Assembly: GCF_030758615.1 (NCBI RefSeq) | Contig: NZ_CP132381.1 | Span: 2,604,001-2,668,000 of the forward strand | Direction of reading: 5' to 3' | Source of the DNA: Gilliamella apis | Lineage (GTDB): Bacteria; Pseudomonadota; Gammaproteobacteria; Enterobacterales; Orbaceae | Length of the DNA stretch: 64,000 nucleotides | Shown: positions 17,883-27,574 of the stretch, one piece after another | Numbering within the stretch: position 1 is the stretch's first letter | Layout: each line of letters starts with the position of its first letter | The notes under the pieces: model-generated | What the model was told of the DNA's origin: nothing | Seen by the model: only the letters and a program-made list of their open reading frames with translations | The model's database searches: none | Program-made: the position numbers and the translations under genes

Positions 17883-18884
17883 TTAACGTAAAATTGCGTT
17901 TTGATCCGCGCCTTCTGCTTCAACTTTTGGTGGCATAAAGTGTTCACGTTTCACACCTAATTTAAGCGACATATATGCTGCTACATAAATTGATGAAATT
18001 GTACCTAACACAATACCAACCCCTAATGTTTCAGAGAAACCTTTTAACATTGAACCACCGAAGATATATAAGATAATAACAACGGCTAACGTTGTGCCAG
18101 ATGTCATTAAGGTTCGATGTAATGTTTGGGTTAACGAAATGTTGATAACATCATATGGCGACGCACGTCGTATTTTTCTAAAATTCTCACGAATTCGGTC
18201 GAATACAACGATAGTATCATTAAGAGAATAACCAATGATAGATAACATTGCTGCAATAATGGTTAAATCCAACTCACGATCAAAGAGTGATAAATAACCA
18301 GCGGTAATAACCACGTCATGCGCTAATGCTACAACAGCACCAGTACCAAATCGCCATTCAAATCGAAATGCAATATAGATTAAGATACAAATTAATGCGG
18401 CGCAGATCGCCAAAATACCATCTTGAGCTAATTCAGAACCAACCGTAGGACCAACGAATTCAACTCGCTTAATTTCAGCATTACTATCAATATCTTTATG
18501 TACTAAATTAGAGATTTTAGTACCTAATGCATTATCAATTGCAGATGATGCACTACTCTCATTTTGATTGGCGGTGGCTAATCGGATAATAATATCTTTA
18601 CTGCTACCATAATACTGAACGACTGGCTCATGATAACCTGCATCACGTAAACTATTACGTAAATCATCAAGATTTACAGCTTTAGTTACTGTCAGTTCAA
18701 CGGTGGTACCACCGGTAAAATCCTGTCCAAGATTAAAGCCTTTAACAAGAATAACCACAAATGAAACAACAACCAATAACATTGAGATAACAAAAGCAAT
18801 AAAGCCAAATTTTAAAAAGTCGAGTACTCTTCGTCCATGATTTAGTTCTCTAACATCATGATTTTCTTTTTTATTAATAGTCAC
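17883..18884 (-). CDS. secF: Protein translocase subunit SecF
   Basis: SecF works with SecD in the inner membrane, using proton flow to pull proteins through SecYEG from the periplasmic side. Family marks are FNLGQDFTGGTTVEL near residue 55, VEFVGPTVGSELAQDGI at the start of the transmembrane core, ALAHDVVITAGYLSLFDRE and GYSLNDTIVVFDRIRENFRK. Six membrane segments are apparent. The start is GTG at 18884 with AGAGG six bases upstream. It follows secD by nine bases. Confidence 0.97.
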   Translation of the reverse strand: MTINKKENHDVRELNHGRRVLDFLKFGFIAFVISMLLVVVSFVVILVKGFNLGQDFTGGTTVELTVTKAVNLDDLRNSLRDAGYHEPVVQYYGSSKDIIIRLATANQNESSASSAIDNALGTKISNLVHKDIDSNAEIKRVEFVGPTVGSELAQDGILAICAALICILIYIAFRFEWRFGTGAVVALAHDVVITAGYLSLFDRELDLTIIAAMLSIIGYSLNDTIVVFDRIRENFRKIRRASPYDVINISLTQTLHRTLMTSGTTLAVVIILYIFGGSMLKGFSETLGVGIVLGTISSIYVAAYMSLKLGVKREHFMPPKVEAEGADQNAILR

Positions 18885-18893
18885 AATAAACCT

Positions 18894-20750
18894 CTAAATT
18901 GATAACTTATTGACGCGACGACCACCATAAATAAGATTGGCCAGAGCTCGAGTCCCTACGATCGAGGTAAACATCGATGTTACAATACCGATACCTAATG
19001 TAATGGCAAAGCCTTTGATAGAACCTGTACCTACTGCATAAAGAATAATCGCAGTTATCAATGTAGTAATATTGGCGTCAAAAATACTACTCCAAGCACC
19101 AGCATAACCTTCGTTAATTGCATGTTGGACACCTCGACCATTACTGAGCTCTTCTTTTATACGCTCATTAATTAAAACATTCGCATCGACCGCCATACCT
19201 ACAGTTAGTACGATACCTGCAATCCCTGGCATACTTAATGTTGCTCCAGGTAATAAAGACATTGCACCAACAATTAAAATTAAGTTTGCAACTAATGCAA
19301 GACTAGCAAATACACCAAATAGACGATATACCACTAACATAAAGATTACCGAAATTAATAATCCCCATACACAAGATTCTAAACCTTGAGTGATATTTTC
19401 TTGCCCCATTGATGGCCCAACGGTGCGTTCTTCGATTATTTGGATCGGCGCAATCAAGGCTCCTGCTCTTAATAATAGTGATAAATTTCTAGCTTCATCA
19501 ACACTACTAATCCCAGTTACTTGGAATCGGTCACTAAAAATACCTTGGATCGTTGCTACATTGATAACTCTCTCTTGTTTTTCAAGAATAGGTTTATCAT
19601 TTTCATCACGTTTTCCAGTATCTTTATATTCAACAAATAATGTTGCCATTGCTTTTTTCAGATGTTTCTGCGTGAAATCAAGCATGGTTTTGCCACCAGC
19701 ACTATCTAAGTTAATAGAAACTTCTGGTTGGCTATATTCATTTACTCTAAATGAAGAATCGGTAATATGATCACCCGTTAATACCACACGTTTATAAAGT
19801 AAGACCGGACGACCATTTTCCATATATTTTATTTCAGAACCATATGGAACACGCATTTCACCTTTTAAAATAGCTTCTAAATTAGTTGAACCATCTTCAT
19901 TTACTTGTCTAAACTCAAGGGTTGCAGTTGCACCTAAAATTCGTTTAGCTAATGCAGTATCTTGAATACCTGGTAACTCAACAACAATACGATCAGAGCC
20001 TTGACGTTGAACAATTGGTTCAGCAACACCTAATTGATTAACACGATTACGCAAAATGGTGGTATTTTGTTGTACAGCATCACTTTTAGCTTGTTGTAGG
20101 CGCTGTTGGCTAACACTAATAACGATGCTATTTTCACTTTGCGAAGTTAATTCATAATCTAGCAATCCATTAATTTTAGTAATAGCTTTGTTTCGATCTT
20201 CTGTATTATCGAATTGCATTAAGATTTGTTGATTACTACTTTTATTTAATGCTTTGTAATTTAAATTATTTTTATTGAACTCTGCTTTTAAATTTTCAAT
20301 CGATTGTTCTGTCAATTTACTTAACGCAGTAGTCATATCTACTTCCATTAAGAAATGCACACCACCACGCAAATCGAGCCCTAATTTCATGGGTTCGGCA
20401 CCAATGATCGTTAACCATGATGGTGTTGCAGGCGCTAGATTTAGTGCAACAGTATAATCATCACCTAATTCTTGTGATATTAATTCCTTAGCTTTCAGCT
20501 GAGTATCATTATCACTTAAACGAATTAAAATAGATTTATTTTCATAAACTAGTGATTTAGGTTCAATTTGATTTTTCACCAAAAGTTGTTTGACTTTATC
20601 TTGCGTAGCAACATTAATTTCGGCACTATTTGAACCTGAAATTTGTATAGCGGGATCTTCACCATAAATATTTGGAAGAGCATAAAGTAGGCCGACGCAA
20701 ATCACGGCGACCAACATAATGTACTTCCACAAAGGATAGCGATTTAGCAC
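18894..20750 (-). CDS. secD: Protein translocase subunit SecD
   Basis: 618 residues, the normal E. coli length. The GTG start at 20750 gives MLNRYPLWKYIMLVAVI, identical in form to E. coli SecD. The periplasmic P1 region holds LGLDLRGGVHFLMEVDM; the second part has LPGIQDTALAKRILGATATL; the membrane core has GMAVDANVLINERIKEEL with the Asp needed for proton use. It acts with SecF and YajC at the SecYEG channel. The operon order yajC-secD-secF is conserved. Confidence 0.97.
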   Translation of the reverse strand: MLNRYPLWKYIMLVAVICVGLLYALPNIYGEDPAIQISGSNSAEINVATQDKVKQLLVKNQIEPKSLVYENKSILIRLSDNDTQLKAKELISQELGDDYTVALNLAPATPSWLTIIGAEPMKLGLDLRGGVHFLMEVDMTTALSKLTEQSIENLKAEFNKNNLNYKALNKSSNQQILMQFDNTEDRNKAITKINGLLDYELTSQSENSIVISVSQQRLQQAKSDAVQQNTTILRNRVNQLGVAEPIVQRQGSDRIVVELPGIQDTALAKRILGATATLEFRQVNEDGSTNLEAILKGEMRVPYGSEIKYMENGRPVLLYKRVVLTGDHITDSSFRVNEYSQPEVSINLDSAGGKTMLDFTQKHLKKAMATLFVEYKDTGKRDENDKPILEKQERVINVATIQGIFSDRFQVTGISSVDEARNLSLLLRAGALIAPIQIIEERTVGPSMGQENITQGLESCVWGLLISVIFMLVVYRLFGVFASLALVANLILIVGAMSLLPGATLSMPGIAGIVLTVGMAVDANVLINERIKEELSNGRGVQHAINEGYAGAWSSIFDANITTLITAIILYAVGTGSIKGFAITLGIGIVTSMFTSIVGTRALANLIYGGRRVNKLSI

Positions 20751-20808
20751 GACATATTCTCTTGTGGGATTAGATAATTAATACAATGAATTATAATAGG
20801 AAAATCTA

Positions 20809-21141
20809 TTATAATGATTTCATTGTTCCTTTTGGTAATACTGATGTGATAAAGTCACGTTTGATAACAACTTCAGTTGTATCATTTAACTCTAACACAA
20901 TATAACCATTTTCATTAACTTTTGATACTCGACCAATAAGTCCACCATTAGTTAATACTTCATCACCTTTTGAAATAGAAGCCATTAACTCGCGATGTGC
21001 TTTAGCACGTTTTTGTTGTGGACGCATAATCATAAAATAGAAAAATAGTCCAAACACGACTAACATGATAGGTAAAAAATAAGGATTTGCTTCAGCACTA
21101 GCACCATCAGCTGCGTATGCATTAGAAATAAAAAAGTCCAT
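20809..21141 (-). CDS. yajC: Preprotein translocase accessory subunit YajC
   Basis: 110-residue single-span inner-membrane protein of the SecDF-YajC complex. The membrane helix is PYFLPIMLVVFGLFFYFMIM (near residues 20-40), followed directly by the family motif RPQQKRAKAHRELMASISKG and DEVLTNGGLIGRVSKV. The operon normally starts with tgt (queuosine transglycosylase); here the upstream neighbour is nuoN instead. Confidence 0.96.
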   Translation of the reverse strand: MDFFISNAYAADGASAEANPYFLPIMLVVFGLFFYFMIMRPQQKRAKAHRELMASISKGDEVLTNGGLIGRVSKVNENGYIVLELNDTTEVVIKRDFITSVLPKGTMKSL

Positions 21142-21323
21142 ATTGGTCCTCTTAATGTATATAAAAATATTAAAGTGCAGAATTATAACACAATAAATAA
21201 ATCGATTATTAACTATTTCTTGCCAATATCTTTTAAGTCAACAACAAATATCGTTATTATTAACTATTTTATTCAATTAACTAAATAAATACAGTACCCA
21301 CTAACAATCAACCAGCAAAAAAA

Positions 21324-23039
21324 TTAAGTCGTTAAATATTGTGCCATACTAACCAGGTTAAATAACCATTTAGGATAAACACCACATACCATGGTTAAAA
21401 ATGCTGCGATAACAATAAACAATTCACTCACTTTTATATCTCGCCACTTCAATTTAATAATAGAATTATTACTGGAGAAATCATCACGATTGATAGGCCT
21501 GATATAAAGATTGAGAATAAGTCTTGAGTAGAAATATAATCCTATGGTACTACCAATCACTACTGCAGCAATTAACCACCATAATTCAGCCGTAACCCCT
21601 AATAGAACTAAAAGAAAACGCCCCACAAAACCCGCAGTAAGTGGTGCTCCTGCTAGAGATAATAAACCGACTCCCATTGCTAAGGCTAAAATAGGTCGAC
21701 GCCAAAATAATCCTGAAAGATCAATTTCCTTTTCATGATCCTGTAACTCATTGGAATGGGATTCTAAGCTGATCACGCCTAAAACACAGATGTTGGCAAA
21801 AATGTAGCCAATTAAATAAACACCTATTGTTTCTAAAGCGAGCACTTGATACTGCACGGCAATTAATGCCAGCAAAAGATAACCAAAATGAGCAATTGAT
21901 GAATAAGCCAGTAACCTTTTTAAGCTACTTTGCATTAATGCCGATAAATTTCCCCATAGAATTGAACAAAAGGCCATAATAACCAAAATAATACGGATTG
22001 TTTCATTATTCACTATTGGCGCTAATAAAAATAGTCTGGCAATAGCACAAAACACAGCAACTTTACCTACAGTTGATAGTAGTAATGAAACAACAGTCGG
22101 AGCCCCTTGATAAACGTCGGGTAACCAAAGTTGAAAAGGTACCAGCGAAAGTTTAAAACCAATACCAACTAACATTAAACAAATACCGATTAATAATAAA
22201 GTACTTGGATAAGTCATAGTTGATAATTGATAACTTAAACCACTAAATGTGAGCTCACCAGTAGTTGCATAATAGAAAGCAATTCCCATTAACAAAAATG
22301 AACTAGCAATGGCGGACAAAATCATATATTTAATCGCAGCTTCAAGCGCATGAGTTTGGATATATTGATAGCCTATTAAACCTATAAATGGAATTGAAAG
22401 CAACTCAATGCCAAGAAAGAATGACATTAAGTGGCTAGCATAAACTAAAGTTATTCCGCCTAACGCCATAAACAGTAAAATTAGATAGAATAATCCATGG
22501 TTGATTTTTTCTTGTACAAACCATCGATAAGCTAATGATGAAACCACAATTGAAATAATTAAAATTAAGCAGGTATAAAGTAATCCATAACCATCACAAG
22601 TAAATAATGCAGTAACATGACGTGCTTGCCATTCGTTATTGGTATCATACTGCTGAGTATCATCAACCTGAGGGAATGGTCCAACCATATCATTATTTTC
22701 CGCAATAGATTCGGTAACTTCTTCACTTGTTGAGGCGGTGGTTTCTTGCTCCGTAGGTACGGTATCAATAGCGACTGTTTGTTCTGTTGCAGATGTTGTA
22801 TCGGTATTCTCTGCTGGCGAAGAAACCGATATTTGCATATTATCACTACTAATATCTGATATTGCTTCGGTATTAAAGGAAATTTTATACCCCAAAAATG
22901 CTGAGCCGATTAGTGCAAAAATTAATCCCGATATGGTTAAAGTAGCACATTTTTTAGTATCTATTTTAAAAATAAATAGTGCGATGAGCAAAATTATTAT
23001 GGCAAAGCTCAATATAAATATTGGCAATAAAGCTATCAT
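21324..23039 (-). CDS. nuoN: NADH-quinone oxidoreductase subunit N (with long low-complexity insertion)
   Basis: Antiporter-like membrane subunit of complex I nearest the quinone side. The core is well conserved: GIELLSIPF (Glu212), LEAAIKYMIL (Lys237), GIGFKLSLVPF (Lys296) and STVGKVAVF (Lys326) match E. coli Glu133, Lys158, Lys217 and Lys247 with a constant offset of 79. The E. coli His224 and Lys395 positions are Gln303 and Arg474. The offset comes from an acidic, Thr/Ser/Glu-rich stretch at about residues 55-140, between two early membrane helices, not known from E. coli NuoN. Length is 571 against 485. It follows nuoM by six bases. Confidence 0.93.
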   Translation of the reverse strand: MIALLPIFILSFAIIILLIALFIFKIDTKKCATLTISGLIFALIGSAFLGYKISFNTEAISDISSDNMQISVSSPAENTDTTSATEQTVAIDTVPTEQETTASTSEEVTESIAENNDMVGPFPQVDDTQQYDTNNEWQARHVTALFTCDGYGLLYTCLILIISIVVSSLAYRWFVQEKINHGLFYLILLFMALGGITLVYASHLMSFFLGIELLSIPFIGLIGYQYIQTHALEAAIKYMILSAIASSFLLMGIAFYYATTGELTFSGLSYQLSTMTYPSTLLLIGICLMLVGIGFKLSLVPFQLWLPDVYQGAPTVVSLLLSTVGKVAVFCAIARLFLLAPIVNNETIRIILVIMAFCSILWGNLSALMQSSLKRLLAYSSIAHFGYLLLALIAVQYQVLALETIGVYLIGYIFANICVLGVISLESHSNELQDHEKEIDLSGLFWRRPILALAMGVGLLSLAGAPLTAGFVGRFLLVLLGVTAELWWLIAAVVIGSTIGLYFYSRLILNLYIRPINRDDFSSNNSIIKLKWRDIKVSELFIVIAAFLTMVCGVYPKWLFNLVSMAQYLTT

Positions 23040-23045
23040 AAGTTA

Positions 23046-24590
23046 TTACTCTCCCACTCGTTCGGTAATTATATATTGCAGTGTTTGGTTAACAATAGAA
23101 TAAGACATATCTAAAACCATTTTTGGATATAATCCAATAAAAATTAATACAATAAGAACACTAGACAATAGAAAAATATCTTTTTTACTCAGCAAGTGTT
23201 TTGTAACCGTAATTTTATCAACTTCACCATAAAAAATAGGTTGCATGCGAATAATTAACGATATCGACAATAACAATAATCCAATTGCTAATAAAATAGT
23301 GTAATAAGGATATGAATTATAACTACCTAATAACATCATATAATTACCTATGAAGTTAGCTGTTCCGGGAATACCTAACACAGCTAACATGAAAAACAGA
23401 GTAAAAGAAGACAAATACTTTACTTGTTCTTTTAAGCCAATAAATTGGTTAATATTTCGAGTTAAATAGCATTCTGCTAATAAACCACTTATTATAAACA
23501 TACCAACAATAGCTAAATTAATCGCTATCATTTGAATAACAACACCTTGGAAAGCAATAACTGAGCCGCTAAAGATAATCGCCGTCACAAACCCCATTAA
23601 AGCAATATGGATATAAGCAATCAGTTTCTTAATATCGGTTTGATTAAAAGCAAGTAACGCGGTGTAAAATAGCGTGCATATAGCTAATACTAAAATAAAC
23701 GGCATAATCGCTAACGAAGCATTAGGGAAAAGAGGTATCACAAAACGTAATAAACCAAATGCCGCCGTATTAACTAATAAACCACTAATCATCATCGAAC
23801 CACTTGTTGAAGATTCGATATGTGCCTCAATAAACCAATTATGAAAAGGGATTAAAGGAATTCGTATAATAAAAGCGGCTAAAAATCCTAGCATTAATAA
23901 AAATTCGGTATTACTTGAAATCGGCGTCTTAGTTAAAATTTGATAATCAAAAGTCCATTTTGCCGTTAGATTCCAGTTGATCAAAGCCAACGACACAATC
24001 GATATTAGCATTAGTAGGCTACTTATCTGAGTGTAAATTAAAAATTTACTAGCCCCATTAAAACGTAATTGAGAATTTAAATCGCGTCTGCCCCACAATG
24101 AAATTAAAAAATAAATTGGAATAGCTACCGCTTCCCAGAAGAAAAACATTAAAAACAGATCAGTAATTACGAATAACATCATAATGGCTGATGTCATAAA
24201 TAATACACATAAATAAAACAATCCGACATTATTAAGATTTTCTTTACTAGAATAAACAATAACTAACAATACAATAAAGAGTGTTGAACTAATAACAATC
24301 AAAGATAAACCATCTAATACCAGATGAAAATGAATGCCAAGTAAAGGTATCCAATCAATATTAACTTCTTTAATCCAGTTTGGACTTTGTTCTAAAGCAC
24401 TATTTGCATCTGCCCATAAAACAATTACCAAAATAAATGTGATTAATATGGTTGTAAGAGCAATCATCATTGGTAAACGTTGCCAACGCAACTGTATATC
24501 GGTTGAAGTCACGATTCTTTGTAAAAATACATGACAAAACCAACCAATAAATCCACCAATTACAGGTAAGAAAACAAGCCATAACAACAT
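23046..24590 (-). CDS. nuoM: NADH-quinone oxidoreductase subunit M (key proton-path residues altered)
   Basis: 514 residues from the ATG at 24590, which reproduces the family start MLLWLVFLPVIGGF; a GTG nine bases upstream is in frame. Complex I hallmarks include MFFFWEAVAIPIYFLISLWG with Glu153 (E. coli Glu144), RIPLIPFHNWFIEAHIE and LAVLGIPGTANFIGNYMML. Compared with E. coli, Lys234 is Arg243 (IIRIP), Lys265 is Asn274 (LLVNTAAFGLLRF) and Glu407 is Asn416 (IGNYM). These residues are needed for normal activity in E. coli, so proton transfer through this subunit is doubtful even though the reading frame is intact. Confidence 0.92.
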   Translation of the reverse strand: MLLWLVFLPVIGGFIGWFCHVFLQRIVTSTDIQLRWQRLPMMIALTTILITFILVIVLWADANSALEQSPNWIKEVNIDWIPLLGIHFHLVLDGLSLIVISSTLFIVLLVIVYSSKENLNNVGLFYLCVLFMTSAIMMLFVITDLFLMFFFWEAVAIPIYFLISLWGRRDLNSQLRFNGASKFLIYTQISSLLMLISIVSLALINWNLTAKWTFDYQILTKTPISSNTEFLLMLGFLAAFIIRIPLIPFHNWFIEAHIESSTSGSMMISGLLVNTAAFGLLRFVIPLFPNASLAIMPFILVLAICTLFYTALLAFNQTDIKKLIAYIHIALMGFVTAIIFSGSVIAFQGVVIQMIAINLAIVGMFIISGLLAECYLTRNINQFIGLKEQVKYLSSFTLFFMLAVLGIPGTANFIGNYMMLLGSYNSYPYYTILLAIGLLLLSISLIIRMQPIFYGEVDKITVTKHLLSKKDIFLLSSVLIVLIFIGLYPKMVLDMSYSIVNQTLQYIITERVGE

Positions 24591-24606
24591 TAAGTTCACA
24601 CCTTTA

Positions 24607-26454
24607 TCAAATAAAAATCAATAACATTAATATAATAATGCTACCTATTACCATTGAAACCATATACCATCTTATTTGTCCATTTTCTAAACTGACAATA
24701 TAGGCATTTATTTTCTTTATACCCCACATAATCCAATCATCCCATAAGGCTAGTGGATCCTTTTTCAATAAGTTTGCTAAATAAATATACGGTTTTACAA
24801 AAAAATTATTTAACAAATAGTCGAATCGCCAATCACTTTTACATAATTTTCCTAACGATTTGATCATCGGAGTATTAAGAATTTCATGAACTTCAGCATT
24901 CGGATGAGCATAAAGAATATATGCAATGACAAAACTTAATAGGGTTACTGCACACAATAATATTCTAAATGGGATTTGACCTTGTGTATCTAAATTGGCT
25001 AGTGGGATTATCCCTTGTATCGGTAATGGTAAGTAGATAAACAGTGCCGTAGTAAATATCAATAAAATAAAAATCGGATAATAATTTATTTTTCTGATTC
25101 TTATTATTTTTTCAATTTTAATTGAATGATGAAAAACTAAAAATATCAAACGCCAAATGCATAAACTCGACAATAAAATTCCTAATAAGCCAATAGTACC
25201 GGCCATTAAGCTATCTTGAACCATTAAACCCCAGATAATATCGCCTTTAATATAAAAAGATGCGGAGACCCACGGTAAGGCACTAAGTGATAACATGATG
25301 ACTAAGAAAATTGCATATAAGACTCTATTAGACTTTAACAAGCCACCAAGTTTATTGATGTCCCGTTCACCTTGGCACTGTTTGATTAAAATTGCAGAAG
25401 CAAGAATGAGTAAAGTGCTAGTAACAGTATAATTAATCAAACAACTTAAGGATAAATTCCAGCTCTGTGTCGAAAATGCATAAAATAGATAACTTATTTG
25501 CGCTAAATTGATATAAGTTATAATCTGTTTTATATCATTTTGAACCAAAGCAATACTACTAGCAAAAATAACAGTTAAAGAAGCGAATAAAAGCATTATA
25601 TAAAGCGTATCACTTGACATCATAAACAGATTACTTAGCCTTAGGACTAGATAAACACCAGCGAATATAACAGTAGATGATTGCAATAACGCGACAGCAG
25701 GCATCGGTGCTAGTGTTGTTTCTTTGAACCATGAATGCATTGGGAAAAGCGCTGATTTACTCATAGCGCCAAGGAATAACATCAACGTAATCCAAAAAAT
25801 AATGTCTGAATCAACTGCTAAGTCATTATGTGCTTTTATTAAAATATCACTGATTTTTAATGTTTCTAAAGTCTGATAAAGTAAAAATATACCTATGATT
25901 AGAAAAATATCAGTTAAATGCATCATAACAAATGCTTTAACTGCTGCATAACTATTGCGAGTTTGTTTGTAGTAGATACCAATAAGTAAGTAAGTACTTA
26001 TACTTACCCCTTCCCAACCAAGTAACATCACAAACAAATTATCAACAAGAACAACCGTTAACACACTTGCTATCAGTAAATTGCTATATGCATAAAAAGT
26101 GTAAATATCTTTCCTCGATTTTAAATAACAGGCAGCAAAAAAATAGATCAACAAACCAAAGAATGATATTAATACCAAGAATGTCAGTGATAAGCCATCT
26201 AGCGTTAAAGATATAGGAACATCAAAATCACCAACTGAAAACCAAGTCCATAAATTTCTTGTATAAACCAATGTCATATCTGGAACTGTATTGGTAGTAA
26301 AATCAATACAAGAAAATATTGTTATTAATCCAACAAGAAACATCGTACAAATCCCGATTAACATAACATTAATGGATTGTATTTGTCGCCCAAAACAGAC
26401 TAATATCAAGAAAGATAGCAATGGAACAATGATAGTTAAATAAAGTAAATTCAT
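24607..26454 (-). CDS. nuoL: NADH-quinone oxidoreductase subunit L (divergent)
   Basis: Distal antiporter-like subunit with the long lateral helix, 615 residues. Glu148 (LGWEGVSISTYLLIG), Lys233 (MSKSALFPMHSW) and Lys309 (NDIKQ) keep the E. coli Glu144, Lys229 and Lys305 positions. The usual HAATM segment (His254) is replaced by LQSSTVIFAGVYL (Gln258). The usual MTHAFFKALLF segment is LINYTVTSTLLI, so the two histidines and Lys342 are lost. The lateral-helix region (FDYLLNNFFVKPYIYLANLL) and the C-terminal RWYMVSMVIGSI are normal. It overlaps nuoK by four bases. Assignment as NuoL is firm, but its proton route looks damaged. Confidence 0.92.
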   Translation of the reverse strand: MNLLYLTIIVPLLSFLILVCFGRQIQSINVMLIGICTMFLVGLITIFSCIDFTTNTVPDMTLVYTRNLWTWFSVGDFDVPISLTLDGLSLTFLVLISFFGLLIYFFAACYLKSRKDIYTFYAYSNLLIASVLTVVLVDNLFVMLLGWEGVSISTYLLIGIYYKQTRNSYAAVKAFVMMHLTDIFLIIGIFLLYQTLETLKISDILIKAHNDLAVDSDIIFWITLMLFLGAMSKSALFPMHSWFKETTLAPMPAVALLQSSTVIFAGVYLVLRLSNLFMMSSDTLYIMLLFASLTVIFASSIALVQNDIKQIITYINLAQISYLFYAFSTQSWNLSLSCLINYTVTSTLLILASAILIKQCQGERDINKLGGLLKSNRVLYAIFLVIMLSLSALPWVSASFYIKGDIIWGLMVQDSLMAGTIGLLGILLSSLCIWRLIFLVFHHSIKIEKIIRIRKINYYPIFILLIFTTALFIYLPLPIQGIIPLANLDTQGQIPFRILLCAVTLLSFVIAYILYAHPNAEVHEILNTPMIKSLGKLCKSDWRFDYLLNNFFVKPYIYLANLLKKDPLALWDDWIMWGIKKINAYIVSLENGQIRWYMVSMVIGSIIILMLLIFI

Positions 26455-26753
26455 CCTTTCATTTCACTCAATGAGTCAATATTAAAGTTTTTACGTCGAT
26501 AAATTAATTTTACCAATAAAGCAAGCCCGACAGATATTTGAGCTAATACAGCCGTTACCGCTAATATAGCAAGCACCTCTCCATCGGATTGTTGCCAATA
26601 ACTACTTGCGACAAAAAGTGCAGCGATGGCCCCATTATTCATGATGACAAGACTTAACAATAAGAAATAGAGATTACGTCTAATCATTACCCCTAAAAGT
26701 CCTATTACAAATAAGATTGAGGCAAAAATCAAACCATACATAAGTGGTATCAC
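26451..26753 (-). CDS. nuoK: NADH-quinone oxidoreductase subunit K (both conserved glutamates lost)
   Basis: 100 residues that align end to end with E. coli NuoK: MIPLMYGLIFASILFVIGLL, IRRNLYFLLL, the SYWQQSDGEV loop and the end NIDSLSEMKG. Two membrane glutamates that are nearly invariant and required for pumping, Glu36 and Glu72, are Val36 (SLVIMNN) and Gln72 (LAQISVGLALL). The rest is so close to the family that misalignment is unlikely. It lies between nuoJ and nuoL with an ATGA overlap to nuoL. Confidence 0.95.
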   Translation of the reverse strand: MIPLMYGLIFASILFVIGLLGVMIRRNLYFLLLSLVIMNNGAIAALFVASSYWQQSDGEVLAILAVTAVLAQISVGLALLVKLIYRRKNFNIDSLSEMKG

Positions 26754-26754
26754 A

Positions 26755-27246
26755 TTATTTCTCCGACAGCATTCGATGCATAAAATGATAAGATATAACT
26801 GCAGCGCCTAATAATAAAAACGCAGCTAACTCAGCCATTAATACATAAGCATAGATTGACATTTGGTGCATCAATTCATGCGATTCAGTGAATTGTGTAT
26901 AGTCAGTACTTACTACGCCATAAATAAGAACAACTAATAAAATAAATGCTAAAACTAATGGCCCTAGCCAAATTTTAGGACTAATACCATGTTTACCATT
27001 TTCAACATTGTCACGACGTATTTCCAGCATTAAAGAAACAGCTCTAAACAGAATGACTGCTCCACTTATAAAAAAGAGAATATATAAAACAGCCGAAATA
27101 TACGTTTCAAGGAGAATAAATATTAATGCTGATGCAAAAAGTGATATAGCCAGATATAAAATTGCTTTTTCTACTCGCCGACAAAAAATCACTTTTATAC
27201 TTGCAACAACAGCAATTATCGATGCGATATAAAAAACAACGATCAT
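26755..27246 (-). CDS. nuoJ: NADH-quinone oxidoreductase subunit J
   Basis: 163 residues from the ATG at 27246; a TTG twelve bases upstream would add MDEL. Five membrane segments are visible, with CRRVEKAILYLAISLFASAL early and LMAELAAFLLLGAAVISYH late, as in E. coli NuoJ. The third helix, which forms a functional bulge in complex I, reads LYILFFISGAVILFRAVSLM and appears one residue shorter than in E. coli, with the conserved Tyr59 position not Tyr. First gene of the local nuoJKLMN set; nuoA-I are not upstream. Confidence 0.9.
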   Translation of the reverse strand: MIVVFYIASIIAVVASIKVIFCRRVEKAILYLAISLFASALIFILLETYISAVLYILFFISGAVILFRAVSLMLEIRRDNVENGKHGISPKIWLGPLVLAFILLVVLIYGVVSTDYTQFTESHELMHQMSIYAYVLMAELAAFLLLGAAVISYHFMHRMLSEK

Positions 27247-27574
27247 TAATTCATCCAATACCTATTCATAATGCCACTAGTATATACTTAATTGACAACA
27301 ATATACAGTTTACTAACCTAGTGTTAATGCAAAAAAGTCTTTCTAAATAGAATATTAACCTTTCATAATAGTCAGGATATTTATTTAGCAAATATAATAA
27401 AAACAATAGAAATAATAAAATCCATAAAATTTTATTATTTAAATTCAATACAACATTGTTATAAAGTATGTATTCTGAGCGATTAACCTATATTTATACC
27501 TTTTTCTTTAAATTGTCATTTTAATCATGCAGCTTAAAGGTACTTAGGCAAAATATAAACAAGTAGAGAATAGA
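27247..27574. other. Intergenic region between divergent nuoJ and ppc
   Basis: 328 very AT-rich bases that must hold the promoters of the nuoJKLMN transcript (-) and ppc (+). No gene, stable RNA or clear repeat was recognised, and no nuoI or nuoH remnant is visible. Confidence 0.6.

Noticed and set aside
18894..20750. Open frames on the plus strand inside secD, secF, nuoN, acn and aspS
   Set aside because: They are antisense shadows of conserved genes with no ribosome binding sites or family features.
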